From: Dactylorhiza incarnata
Lineage: Eukaryota; Streptophyta; Magnoliopsida; Asparagales; Orchidaceae
Direction: 5' to 3'
DNA length: 64,000 nucleotides
Assembly (NCBI GenBank): GCA_033032865.1
Contig: JAWHQI010000257.1
Location: forward strand, 558,001-622,000
Shown here: piece after piece, positions 23,501 to 35,400 of the stretch
Numbering within the stretch: the first letter of the stretch is position 1
How the letters are laid out: each line of letters opens with the position of its first letter
Notes under the pieces: model-generated
What the model saw: the letters and a program-made list of their open reading frames with translations, nothing else
The model's database searches: none
What the model was told of the DNA's origin: nothing
Made by a program: the position numbers and the translations under genes

Positions 23501-26500
23501 AAGAAATGTCCAAGTTTATGCTATTTATAAAGGAGTCGATTTTTTTAGTCAGACCATGAAGTGTTGGGAGAGATTTGTGGATCATATACTCAAAACAATT
23601 CGTCAACTTTATCGAATCATTTCATGCTTATGGTAGTAACTTTTATACTAATTAAATTGATGAAAAATCTGGAGAGCAAATAAAAGATGTTAGTATGATT
23701 TTTTTTATTGATCTAGAAAAAGACATGATCAAATATCATGAAAATTGTGCTTTTTGAGGAAGAAATGAGTGTGTCAAAGGTTTGCTAAAATTATTAAGCA
23801 TATGTATGATAGAGCACTACCTAGTATTATCATGAGATTTGATGGGATGCTTTTAAGGAAGAAATGAGTGTGTCAAAGGTTTATTAAAATCATTAAGAAT
23901 ATGCATGATAGAACACTAACTACTATTACTAGGGATGGAGTGATTAGTTTCAATCATAGTAGTTTTATTATTTACATTGATCAACATTCAATCCTTACTT
24001 TTTGTAATATTAACAGAGATGCTTTCAAAAGATTTGAAATTAATTGTTCTTATGTATTTTTTTGTTGACACATAATTCTAATTACAGAGGTATTTATTGA
24101 ATTGATTGAGAAATTACAACAATTAAGATATTGATTGCATATGAAGAGGGATTGCTAGTGTTGAAATTGAGAGGTTTTGTTTATTGGCAAGGACAGTTAA
24201 AGAACTGAGCACATGCGACTTGGTAAATGCATCTTAAGTGCCAGTTGGGCAAAATTGATTGAATATGATGAGGAGATCACGATCGGTGAAACTAAGAGGG
24301 TGATTGGAATGGAAAGGATATGAGCTTTACTCACCGACTTTAGGTAAGTATGAGGAAATGCTTGGATAATATTGATGGAAGGTCTCAATTGCTATTTTAG
24401 AACAAAATAGATTTGTGAAAGCAGATGAAACCAATGTTTGACTAAGGCTCGGTTTGGGAGTGGGATGTTGGTGGTTTTGACCCTTTTAGTTGCACCAAAG
24501 CTTTAAACTGGTGGTTGTTAAAATACTTCCATTTCTCTGATGAGGTGGATAAAAAAATGTTACAGAGTACAAACAGAGCCTGAAGATCACACATAACACA
24601 TGATTGATCCTGTGATTGTGCTGAAGGACTACTTTTATGGAGGTTAGATTTTTTGTGCCAATTTGAACAATTGCAACAAACTCTGGGACCTAAATGAAAA
24701 ACTGTCAAAATAAGGGATCTAACTGTAGTTTTTTAAAACTTGTGCACCAACATATATATATATCAACCTTTTAACTAGGACAATGTAATTTAGGGCATGT
24801 TTGTCTTACCGTCTCACTGACGGCTGATCGGAGAACGCCGATTGGAGCCAGCCCGTCTAGTCGGAGGCGGATGTCAAAATTGATCTTTGGCGTTTTGCGC
24901 TGAACGCCGTTTGGGGGCTCCGCCATTTGCGTTCTCTGCCATCCCGCCTCCATTGGCGATCACCCGCGCTCTGGCCCTAAATCCATAACAGAATGCTAGC
25001 TGGAATGCATTATTAGTGTGTATGCTGGTTCTCGGACATTCTTTATATATTACTTCCAAATTTGCAAGCATGAAAGAAGATGGCTGTGAAGTGGAAATAC
25101 TTTTGGTTGCTCTAATTGGGGCATCAAAGGCGGAAGCAACTTCTGTAAGGCAGTCAGTGGTTTTTTGACTTTTGTCTTTTGAATAGTTTCTTTAAAGTCA
25201 GTTCAACGCGTGGATTAAATTTATTTTCTTTCGACACAAACAACTTTTGAAGTGATTTCTCCAACACGCTGCCGGAAATTTAAAGTGTCTCACCGGTTTG
25301 CTTCAACCAAATGGATTATGTTTGAAGAAAACATGTACTGACTTTCAAATTTTAATCCAACTTGAATCTATTTTGCTCCGTTTCAATAGTTCAGAGAAGG
25401 GGAATCCTATGGGGTGTTCCCTCCGATTATTGTGTGGAGTGGGACATTTCTATCATACAATATGGATGGTGAGCTTTACTGTTTAGCAGATCTATGTTTG
25501 TAGTGCTGCATTGACAGCACTAGGAAAGTGTTTATTTACAATTATTTCATGTTGTTTGTAGGTAGTTTCCTTCCATTTTTAATATGTAATGTGTTATTTT
25601 TATGATTTTTGGTTAATTTCCTGATGTAATTTTGTTAGCACGAGGAAGGAAATTGCATTACAATGTCGAAAAGAAGATACAATCGAGACAAGTCTCGCCA
25701 AGCATCCGGAGGCTGGGTCCTCCTTGATACTCCACTCTCCAAGAGAGCCAAAAACCTAGACTTCCAAGATATCCCATCTAAAGAGACTACCACTCTTATA
25801 TATAGTGAGTGGAGCGTACAATTTACCAAAATGCCCTTAGGCTACATAAACAGAAATAAATCGCAGCGGTCGCTTCGTATCATCTGGTCCCGCCGGAAAA
25901 AACGACCTTGTCCTCAAGGTCGAGGGCCATACGGGTCGTCAGAAAGCGTCAGTGGATCCAGCTCCCCAAAGTCAGGATCAGTATCTTCAGCTCCCAGTAA
26001 AATGCATAGGTTTCGTTGAGGGCAGACGTGGGTGGGTGAGTACGGTTGCTGGCAGCGGAAGCAGAGGCCCTTGCGGCGAAGCTCTTCGTGTTGTTGGTAA
26101 GACAAGTGATGAGGCCGTCGCGGGGGCGGGGGCCGTGGAGCTGGCGGTTGCGGGGGCGGAGTCAGAAGCTGGGGCCCAGGTGGGGGCAGAGGGTCCATCG
26201 GCGGCCGAGGTGGCAGTGGTGGCCGCGGCGGTGGGGTCGGCCATGTCGAGGGGGTTGGTGTAGCTGGGTTGAGTTCCTCGTCCAGATATCTAGCCTGCTC
26301 CATTGCGCGGGCAAGAGTAGTCGGATTGTGGACCCGAAGGCGCGCGCGGAGGTGGGGTTGCAGACCCGCCAGAAAATAGCCCAAGTAGTGGTCGGGTGCC
26401 AGATCGAGAACATGTGTAGCGACCGCGATGAAATCGTCAATGTAGGTTGCCACAGAGTCGGACTGGCGAACGGAGCTGAGGCGCTCAAAGGCATTGCCCG

Positions 26501-29500
26501 CCCGACGGCTATCGTAGTGGCGGAGGAGTTCCTCCTTCAATGTGGGCCAGGTAATGTCCGGTTCCTGCTGGCGCAGCCAACGCACCCAATGGAGCGTCGA
26601 GCCTTCCATATAGATTGTGGCGAGGGGGACCTTCTGGTCGGCGGGGGTGGTATGCAAGTCGAAGAACTGCTCTGTGCGGGCAATCCACCCGAGAGGGTCT
26701 GTGCCATCGAACACCGGAATTTCAATTCGGCGGAGGTGGGCCGGGACACCATCGGCGTGGGGTGCAAAACCCCCATGTGGTCGAGAACCACGGGACTTGG
26801 TGGCGGAGGAGCGGTTGGAGGGCGATTAACTGCTGCGGTAAGTCCTCGGAGGAGGAGCGCGAGGTCCGCCAGTTGGGCTTCAATGTGATCCATGCGCTGC
26901 GAGTCCGAGTGTGCAGTGGTGGAGGTGTTCTCGTCGGCGTGGAGGGCCATGGACCGAGTCCTGGGCATGAACTGTGGCTCGGAGGAGCGGCTAGGGCAGC
27001 CAGAGCGCCGCAAGAGCTGTAGAAGGGTGGTCCGGCGCGGTCGAGGGCGGCGAGACGGGAGCCGAAGCGAGAAGAGGGCCTCCGGGAGGCGGAAAAATCT
27101 AAATCAGGAAGGCTGCTGAATGTGGAGGCGGAGAGATCGATCGGGCGGCCCCGTCGCTGGAAAGGGATGGAGATGCCCGGCTGGACGCAGCGGGCCGGAG
27201 GCGTATCCCGTGGGGTGGTCGCAGGCAGGCGTCGAAGTCGGCGGAGAGACCGAGCGGCAACCGCGATTCTGACGCAGCGTGCGGAAGGCCCGACAGGAGC
27301 GGTCGGCGCGATCGAGAAAGCTACGCGCGTGCGGGATTGTCTTCGGTGGATGGAGCGGGAGCGATCGAGGTCGATGCAGGTGGATCTGGGTCGGCGTAGC
27401 TTGTGCGGAATCGAGCGGGCTTGAGCGGAAGGCGCGGAATCTGGAATGGAGCGGGCAACTTGTGCGAACGCCGATATGTAGCAGCGGCGGCAATTCCGTG
27501 GGATTAGGGCTCGAGAGAACCCTAATTAGGGCAGGTCGGACCAAATTGTTAGTACGAGGAAGGAAATTGCATTACAATGTCGAAAAGAAGATACAATCGA
27601 GACAAGTCTCGCCAAGCATCCGGAGGCTGGGTCCTCCTTGATACTCCACTCTCCAAGAGAGCCAAAAACCTAGACTTCCAAGATATCCCATCTAAAGAGA
27701 CTACCACTCTTATATATAGTGAGTGGAGCGTACAATTTACCAAAATGCCCTTAGGCTACATAAACAGAAATAAATCGCAGCGGTCGCTTCGTATCAAATT
27801 TTTTCCCTGAAGTTGGATTTTTTTTTACTTGCTACATTTGAAGTGTCAGTATTTCATTGTACTTTTTTGGCCCCATTTTAACTTTATTCCTCCCTGCTCA
27901 AGTATGATTTATGTTCAACTCAGAAACTCTAGCAAATTAAAAATTCCAATCTTTAGTAAAACAATGTCATCCTTTATCATCGAAATTATTTATGAATCAT
28001 CTGTTGCAATAAATCGCACAGGCCGAGCATGATGAGTTTGAGGCTAAATTTCATGAGGAAAGAGCAGCCCTTGAAGCTAAATACCAAAAGCTTTATGAAC
28101 CTCTGTACATTAAGGTGATTTCACATTTTTTTTTAAATTTTAGTATACCCTGTCATATTTGTTAGTTTAATGACAACATTGTTTTGTGGATTATGCAGAG
28201 GTATGAGATTGTAAATGGCTTGGTTGAGGCTGAGGGTGTTGCTGATGATTCTGCAGAGAATGTTGATGATAAAGCAAATGAAGGTTAGTTTTCTTGTTTA
28301 TTTTCTCTTTCTTACGGTCATCGCCATCCTAATATTTTCTTACCAAATTTTGAACACAGGGAAAGGCGTGCCTGACTTTTGGCTTACAGCGATGAAAACC
28401 AACGAAGTGCTATCCGAGGAGGTACAGTGAAAAGAACCACTATCTCAACACTTTTTTGATGTTATATTTTTTGTTTAATTCATAGTTCTATTCGGTTCAT
28501 CGATGTAATCAGATCCATGAGCGTGATGAGGATGCTTTGAAATATCTTAAAGATATAAAGTGGTCAAAACTTGACGATCCAAAGGGGTTCAAGCTTGAAT
28601 TCTTCTTCAACCCTAATCCCTTTTTCAAGAATTCTGTGCTAACTAAAACATATCACATGATTGATGACGACGAACCAATTCTAGAGAAAGCAATAGGGTA
28701 TGCAGTTAGTCTATTATATAGATAGATCAGTATTGATTAATTTTGCTTATTCATCTCCATTGACAGTTGATTTTTTTTTAATTGAAGAACTGAAATTGAA
28801 TGGTTAGCCGGGAAATGCTTGACTCAGAAAGTTCTTAAAAAGAAGCCAAAGAAGGGATCCAAGAACACCAAACCAATTACGAAGACCGAAACATGCGAGA
28901 GTTTCTTCAATTTCTTTAGTCCTCCGCAAGTTCCAGAAGATGACGAAGAAATTGATGAAGAGGCTGTATGCTATTCATCAAACCAATTTGGTCCAGTAAT
29001 ATTTATGCAGCTAAACAGGTTAAAGAAAATTATTGACTCTATTCCTGCTGTTTTTTTATCTGCAGGCTGAACAGCTACAGGACCTGATGGAACAAGACTA
29101 TGACATTGGGTAAGCCATTCTCCAAACAAATTTTTTATTTGATTGTATTTCTTGATTGGAGAATGAGTGCCTTCGCACAACTGTTTGTATGCAGATCCAC
29201 CATCCGCGACAAGATTATTCCTCATGCTGTCTCGTGGTTTACTGGGGAGGCTGTTCAAGAAGAGGATTTTGAAGATGCGGGAGAAGACGAGGAGGATGAA
29301 GAGAATGATGATGAAGAAGAAGATGAGGAAGATGAGGAGGATGAAGACGAGGATGAAGAAGAAGAGGAGCCCAAGGCCAGAAAGGTGAGTCTTCGGTTAT
29401 ATCTTATAAATTTCCTTTTGCATATGTTTTTAGGAATGTGAATGCTGATGACTTTTATCTTCTTTTCTTTGGTTGAACTGAGCAGCCTTCAGCAGTGCGC

Positions 29501-30934
29501 AAGGTACTTTTTTTTTCAGTAATGTTGCACTCCCCTATAGATGATACACTATTGAAATATGGTTACATGAGCCCTTGGCAATTATGCCATGAAACTAGTG
29601 CAAACATAAGTTTTATAATTTGTTTTATTACCCTAAAACCAAAACTCTTGATATAGTTGTTTGCATGAGCCCTAAAGCCCTAAAACCCTAAAACCAAAAC
29701 TATAGATGATACACTTTTGAAATATGGTTACATGAGCCCTTGGCAATTATGCCATGAAACTAGTGCAAACATAGGTTTTATAATTTGTTTTATTACCCTA
29801 AAACCAAACTCTTAATATAGTTGTTTCATGAGCCCTAAAACCCTAAAACCCTAAAACCCTAAAACCCTAAAACCAAAACTATAGATGATACACTATTGAA
29901 ATATGGTTTACATGTGAGCCCTTGGCAATTATGCTATGAAACTAGTACAAAAATAAGTTTTATAATTTGTTTTATCACCCTAAAACCAAAACTCTTAATA
30001 TAGTTGTTTACATAGCTCATTTTAAGTGCTCATTTATTCAATATTATTATTTATAATGGGGAATAATTACCAAAAACTATCCACCGTGTAAGTTTGCATA
30101 ATTACATGGATCTTCCTCTTTTCACAACTTGAGCATACTTGCACAAAAATTTCCCATCACGGTTTGGTAAATTGTAAAAGTTAATTATGGAAATTGTTAT
30201 ACACAATGACAGAAGATATTCACAGTTTTTTACTATTCGCATCTTATATGGGAACTAGAATTGTTATTCGTAAATATTTTTGTTATCTGCAGATCAATGC
30301 AGAAAATTAAAAAAATAATAATAACAGAAGATTTTCATTCGTGCAATTACATAGTATTCTATCTTAGCAAAAATAGTATTGGATTTTCTTAATCCAATTA
30401 ATAAGTGTATATTTACTTATATAAGTCTCCAACACAAAAGAGTAACTATGATATAATAGGCACACATTAAATCTTAAAATGAGTAGAGTGATTTTAGTAA
30501 AAACTCTTTATAAGTTTGGGAGGAACCACACCCTACTTTTTGTTTCTTGAATTATTGGTTAGATATTTTGTTTAGAATCTTTAATTCAAACAAATGGTTA
30601 AGATATTTAGGGCAGGTTTGGGGGCACGGATGTCCCATGGAGCTCATCTGTGTGGTCGCCGTGCGGGAAATCCTCAGAAATTAAAGGGCGGGGTTGATCC
30701 CGCTGTCCTGCCGCGGCCGCCACCGTGTCGGGTGATCCGCGCGGGATCCTCCCCCGCTATTCACGCCCTTGGTTTTTGAATAGAGTAAAAGGGGAAGTTC
30801 CCTATGTAATTACAATTTGTGCGTGATGGGTTGTATAATATTTGAGGATGATAATGGGCTGTCTGAAATTGCAGAAAGCTGCTGGAGGAGATGGACAGCA
30901 AGTTGACAGGCCTCCAGAATGCAAGCAGCAGTAA
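20591..30934 (+). CDS. NAP1: Nucleosome assembly protein 1 (histone H2A/H2B chaperone)
   Basis: Complete gene; exons 20591-20663, 20766-20809, 20951-21046, 28022-28114, 28199-28283, 28360-28421, 28513-28697, 28788-28965, 29066-29109, 29195-29384, 29486-29503, 30875-30934. All introns are GT..AG, phases join, and the 1,128-nt total encodes 375 residues, normal for plant NAP1. The NAP fold spans about residues 55-300 ([60 protein letters not shown]). A basic KKKPKKGSK lies near 230, a Glu/Asp-rich tail at about 307-345, and the last four residues CKQQ form a CaaX-type prenylation motif known in plant NAP1. It chaperones histones between cytosol and nucleus. Exon 11 is an 18-nt microexon. Intron 3 is 6,975 bp, swollen by transposons; intron 11 is 1,371 bp with tandem repeats. 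Exon 1's donor (CCG/GTTTTA) is weak. I see no coding lesion. Confidence 0.96.
21746..22329. mobile_element. Non-autonomous hAT-like element in NAP1 intron 3
   Basis: 584 bp with ends CATGGTTGC... and ...CATAACATTG, flanked by perfect 8-bp direct repeats ATTAGAAC (21738-21745, 22330-22337), the hAT duplication length. The right end carries three GACATGTC/GGACATGTC words, matched in inverted sense at the left. No coding capacity. Confidence 0.75.
22343..23327. mobile_element. Putative DNA element with GC-rich inverted ends
   Basis: Left end TTATTAAGGCGCGCGCCTAG and right end GCGCCTTTAATAA are mutually inverted, with about 150 bp of GCGCC/AGGCG words at the left and about 80 bp at the right around an AT-rich core. 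It starts 6 bp after the previous element. The superfamily is not clear and no duplication is defined. Confidence 0.55.
23440..24110 (+). pseudogene. LINE-type reverse transcriptase remnant
   Basis: Scattered plus-strand matches to a plant non-LTR RT: a [15 protein letters not shown] block near 23560, [10 protein letters not shown] near 23715, and [20 protein letters not shown] near 23868. It is heavily shifted and has no catalytic motif. The block GGAAGAAATGAGTGTGTCAA occurs at about 23758 and 23858, showing a 100-bp tandem duplication inside the remnant. Confidence 0.55.
25633..25882 (-). repeat. 3' LTR of the gag-only element
   Basis: 250 bp, TGTTAGCACG...CGTATCA; TATATATA-like sequence near 25798. 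Differs from its partner only at the seventh base. Confidence 0.95.
25914..27013 (-). pseudogene. Gag of the gag-only element, one frameshift
   Basis: Chromovirus-type gag. The N-terminal segment ([20 protein letters not shown], coiled-coil-like [18 protein letters not shown]) is in one frame. After a frameshift at a G/C run near 26764-26769, a second frame holds the Retrotrans_gag domain ([49 protein letters not shown]), a Pro-rich linker and the zinc-knuckle [14 protein letters not shown], ending near 25914. It is about half identical by eye to the gag at 42.7-43.7 kb. The single-base difference in a homopolymer could be a sequencing error or the only lesion. Confidence 0.88.
27530..27543 (-). 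other. Primer-binding site matching tRNA-Tyr
   Basis: Three bases inside the 5' LTR the minus strand reads TGGTCCGACCTGCC. Its complement, GGCAGGTCGGACCA, equals the 3' end of plant tRNA-Tyr as I remember it. The usual plant site is TGGTATCAGAGC for tRNA-iMet. Confidence 0.7.
27547..27796 (-). repeat. 5' LTR of the gag-only element
   Basis: 250 bp, TGTTAGTACG...CGTATCA, one mismatch to the 3' LTR. Confidence 0.95.
29536..30020. repeat. Three tandem repeats with telomere-like motifs in NAP1 intron 11
   Basis: Three units of about 165-180 bp each begin TATAGATGATACACT and contain CCCTTGGCAATTATGCCATG. Between units lie runs of CCCTAAAA (longest near 29837-29873), a one-base variant of the plant telomere repeat CCCTAAA. 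They are intronic and unlikely to be a chromosome end. Confidence 0.85.
30605..30775. other. CpG-rich insert in AT-rich NAP1 intron 11
   Basis: About 170 bp far richer in GC than its surroundings (CCGCGGCCGCCACCG within). It might be a small MITE (TTAGGGCAGGTTTGG at left, CGCCCTTGG at right), but no duplication was found. Confidence 0.4.
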
Positions 30935-31557
30935 CTTGGTATCAGCAGGATATGCATATGATGATTGCTTTTTTACATATTATATTCTCAAAATTTATTG
31001 TTTGTGTGAACTCCAGCTTCCTCCTGTTCAACTTTTTTTTTATTTTTTAGTATTATTATAATGTGTCAGTTTTGTGCTTATAGCAGCGTGTTTTTACTCT
31101 CTATGATTACAATTTGTTTACTGTTTAGTTGGTTGTTTAGCCTCTCAGCGGAACTCCAATCAAAATGTCATGAGAATCTGCATTTCCTATGTTACTTCCG
31201 ATGCAATTTGTTGCTTTATATACATTAATCCTTGGGTGCGTTTAGCCCTGTTGATGCTCCGGAGCGCAACTTTTGGCAAGGCCTTCTTCCGCTGCGCTGT
31301 ATACGCTGGAGCTGGATGTTGCCATGCTTCTTCCTTCCTGCAACGTTTTAGCATCCCATTTATGAATATTAGCACCCAATGATGTAATCTGATATTAATT
31401 TTTGATCAAAATATTGCTAGGGTGTTGATTGAAAAAATTTATTTTTCTATTTTTTGGTGGTGTGCTAATTTGCTGGTATGAAAATAAACTTTTTTTGGTG
31501 CTAATATAATAACATTGCTCTCTCTCCCTCTTTCTCTCCCTCTCTCTCTCTCTACCA

Positions 31558-31596
<39 letters not shown>

Positions 31597-32485
31597 GGTG
31601 AGGGTCCTTGATGAAGCATAATTATTATTTTTACGTCTTACTTTCTAATTTAATTACAGTGAATAGCATAAATATGGAGAAGCCAAAATACTTTTATCAG
31701 CAAGCATAGCCTATAATGGAGCTGCTTTTTTCTTCAAAACATCCAGATGATAATTTGGTCACTTCATACATTGAATATTGAAATTCAATTTTTTTTAAAC
31801 ATCAATGTGAATTTATTCACAACTCATTTAAATCTTCATATACTCATATTAATGCACTTGTACTATTATACTAAACTATAGTAGATAAGAGATAATAGCC
31901 AGATGTAATTTGTATATCAATCGTGAAATTTATCATTAATTTATAAGCTATTGGCGTCTTTGTTTTTTTGGTGGCCTTATTTGCTACCTCCTCCCTCTTC
32001 TTTCTTTTTGGCTGTTTTACTCACTTTCTCCGCCCTCTTCTTTTTGGTGGCCTTATTTGCCATCTTCTCCTCCATCTTTCTCTTTAGCAGCCTTTTGAAT
32101 GTCATCAGATTTCATGAATGAATCTTATTGTGACTTGCACTGTATATAACAGATCTTATTAATAACCATACATTACATACAAACTATACGCTCCGTATGC
32201 AACTCATGCTGCGTACGCACTAGCGAATATACCACGACAATGAAGAAAAAAAACTCATGAGTTACATGTGACTGAGGCACCACTCTAAAATAAATCCTAG
32301 ACTCTTCACCTATAACCCATCGGTTTTAAATTGGATGCATCGATTCTCACATATAACCATTAGTATTCAACAAATCCAAAAAAAAAAAAAACGAAAATAC
32401 AGAGGCCACTTTTGTTTCCTCTGATACTGAAAATTCGGCGGTCTCTATGGAGAGAAATCTGATGCGGGGAAATTTTTTTCAGAGA
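30935..32485. other. Region between NAP1 and MAPKK 3' ends
   Basis: NAP1 3' UTR and intergenic AT-rich sequence. No canonical AATAAA is obvious just after the stop. Apart from the microsatellite at 31517-31594 I see no gene or element. Confidence 0.5.
31517..31594. repeat. (CT)n then (TA)n microsatellite
   Basis: A CT-rich tract followed by about 15 TA dinucleotides. Confidence 0.9.
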
Positions 32486-35400
32486 TCACTTGTTGTCGTT
32501 GAATGTCGCTAAAGGAGGTGCCGCATTCGTGAAATACGAAGCAAGATCGATATTCGAAACATCGTGCTTGGTCAGGAAAGGGTGTTGCTGAAACAGGGAA
32601 AAAAAAGTAAAATAGAAGCTCAATGATATCTGCAAAAACTAAGAAACAGAGAGATAACAGAGGATGTGAAATAGATGGGCGTACTAATAGCAATTGTGCA
32701 GATTGTCTATCCTCAGGCTTCTTCTGTAAACTGAAAGTAAAGAAAAAAAAAAAACAGTAGGACAAAAATAATAGAAGGCGATAGATCAAAGCATATAAAC
32801 ATAAGATTCTAAAGCACTAATCATCAATAATTCCGTATAAACTTTTGATCAAATAGTAAAATTCCAATTTCAGGTTAAAAAGCATTCTCTCTCTGTCCAC
32901 CAAATGCGTTAACTATGGACGCCCAAACCACTAAGGTTTCTTTTTGCACGGCGGTAGCGGTTGTGAATGCAGTGATTATGAACCGTCGGTGAACACCCAA
33001 CCTCTATTGAACTTCATTCACTTTTATGTTCAAAACTAGTTTTCAATTTTTTGTGGCGGTCATAACCATTCTCATGTCAAACGTACTTTCAGTAGCGTTT
33101 TTGTCCAAACTCACCGGAGTAAAAACGCCGTGCCAAACGGACCCTTAGACTTTGCTTGGCACGGAGGTAGCGGTCGTGAATGCGGTGGTTATGAACCGTC
33201 ATTCGTGAACGCCCGACCTCACCTAAGGAACTTCATCCACTTTTATGTTCAAAACTAGTTTTCTTTTTTTGGTGGCGGTCATAACCTTTGTCATGCCAAA
33301 CGTACATTCTATGATGGCGGCGTTTTGTCAAAACTCACCGGAGCAAAAACGCCGTGCCAAACGGAGCCTTATGTAGCATTTGGGGCAGCTTATCGGCTCC
33401 GGTGCGGCAATTTAAAAACGCAGTTTCCATCATCCGTGAACATCCGACCTCACCTAAGGAATTTCATTCATTCTTATGTTCAAAACTAGTTTTCTTTTCT
33501 TGGCGGTGGTCATAACCATTGTCATGCCCAAACATATGACGGTTGTGTTTCTGTCCAAGCTCACCGGAGCAAAAACACCGTGGCAAATGGAGCCTAAATG
33601 TATTTTCAACTTAAGCTGTGTTTGGTTACCAAAAGCTGGAAACGTCGTTTCTTATTTTCAGTTGTTTATAATAAACCATCCAGCCGAGCGTATCTTCTCC
33701 AGTTCGGCCGCGCCAGTGTTCGCGATTCCTTTCCGCCCTAAAATCGCGATCCCGATTCTCGATCTTCTCCGCTCCCGATCTCCGATGGCCACGCCTCCGC
33801 CGGCGTTTCTTCTCCGCTCCTGATCTCCGACGGCCATGCCTCCATCGGCGTTTCTTCTCTGCACCCGATCTCCGACAGTCACGCTTCCGCCACCGCTTGT
33901 ATCTGTTTTGACGCCCTTTTCTGCCGACGATCTCCTCTACATTTCCAGATCTATACCAACAGAGCTCTACAACCTCTGGTATAATCCCATCTACCTGATC
34001 TCCTCCTACTTTTGTTGATTCCATGATTTCTCTCTATTTGGTGTTTTTGAAAAAAAATTGGTTCCATGTATGTTAATTTGGAATTTGTATGTTAGGGGGA
34101 TACCACAATGTTATATAGAGATTGCTTCTATTTGGTATGAAAAAAATTGTATGAAAAATTGTTGATCCTGGAATATGAATTTTTTTTTGTATGTTAGGGG
34201 GATACCACATTGTTCTATTGATACCACAATATTTAATTGTTATATATATTTGGTATGAAAAAAAATTTGTTCTTGATGAGTTTTCTTGAAGAACAAACTG
34301 ATGCATTTCTGAATATTAGGGGGATACCACAATGTTATATATATAAAAATATAAAATCATGTTCCAGGAGGAAGTGGTAGGGTGTGAATTTTTGTTGATA
34401 TAAAGATTGGATATTGCGTAATGATACAGCAATTAGAGTTTTTTTTGTACTAAAAAAATCAATAGAAAGTAGAATCAATAATGGAAGATATTCATATATT
34501 TTCTATTGACCTGTACATGATAAATGGTTAATCTAGTGGGTGTTAAGAAAAATATATACGAAAGTAGTTTGTAGTTATTAATGAATGTGTATATGATTGT
34601 GTTTATGTTTTTGTAATTGTGTATGAGTGTGTGCTTGTATATGTATTTGTATGTGTGTGTTTGCACTTGTATGTGTATGAGTGTGTATGTGTTTGAGTAT
34701 GTAGTGTGTTTATGTGTGTATGCATGAGTGTGTTTGTTGTATGTGGATGTTTGCGTGTGATTTTTTCCTTTGGGTTTTATGTTTTTTTTTGTTTAAAGGT
34801 GTTTAAAAAATGTGTAGATGGGGAAACCAAAGGATGGAGGGGTATCTTTTCCTGTATTAGGTTGTTTCCGCAGCGAAGAAGTTTCGGTATGCAGGCATAG
34901 CACCAGAACTTGAGGAAAAACTGAACATAATGTTCAGTTCGGTTGTCGCCACTGGAGTTCATGCTGGTACCCCGAACACTATGTCCCAAGCCCGAGAGTC
35001 TATTGATGAGCGAGCTATGTCTGAGGTGGACACTGATCCGGTTAAGATCAGTGGAAATGTAGCGAGTCTTGATCCATCCATGACATCTGAATCTTGTAAA
35101 CGACGGAAGAAGGGGGAAAAAAGGTAACCAGCTCAGTCTTAATTGATTTGGTGGAATCTACTAAGGATATCGGTTTATCTCTCTGAAAGCCACCAAGGAC
35201 GACTTGCCCGTTCACTATTGCCCAAGCTTTGGACAAACTTGAATCCTACCCTGAAATATGCACTTTTGGTGTATGGAAGAAAAAGTGGGCAATACTCCGT
35301 GATATGCCTACCTATAGTTTTGAGAAACACACATATCGTCCTGGCGACAATGGCTTTGCATAATTTTATACAGAGACATCCATCGCGTATAGATCCTGAT

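Larger units (their letters stand above)
25633..27796 (-). mobile_element. Young gag-only LTR retrotransposon in NAP1 intron 3
   Basis: 2,164 bp with 250-bp LTRs differing at a single base (about 0.4%), ends TGTTAG...GTATCA, and perfect 5-bp duplications AATTT (25628-25632, 27797-27801). The only coding content is gag, antisense to NAP1, plus a short minus-strand tail ([10 protein letters not shown]) just before the 3' LTR that resembles the extreme C-terminus of chromovirus polyproteins. It thus fits the TR-GAG type, a deletion derivative lacking protease, RT and integrase that must be mobilised in trans. The primer-binding site is unusual. Estimated age is below about 0.2 million years under the usual plant rate assumption. 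Confidence 0.93.

Noticed and set aside
28537..29441. Separate small genes suggested by short open frames
   Set aside because: They are individual NAP1 exons read through into introns.
29560..30000. Chromosome end suggested by CCCTAAAA words
   Set aside because: The words are few, degenerate and inside an intron flanked by intact NAP1 exons.
33626..34024. Arg-rich minus-strand open frame (about 130 codons)
   Set aside because: It covers non-coding subrepeats at the left end of the Harbinger element and has no homology I recognise.
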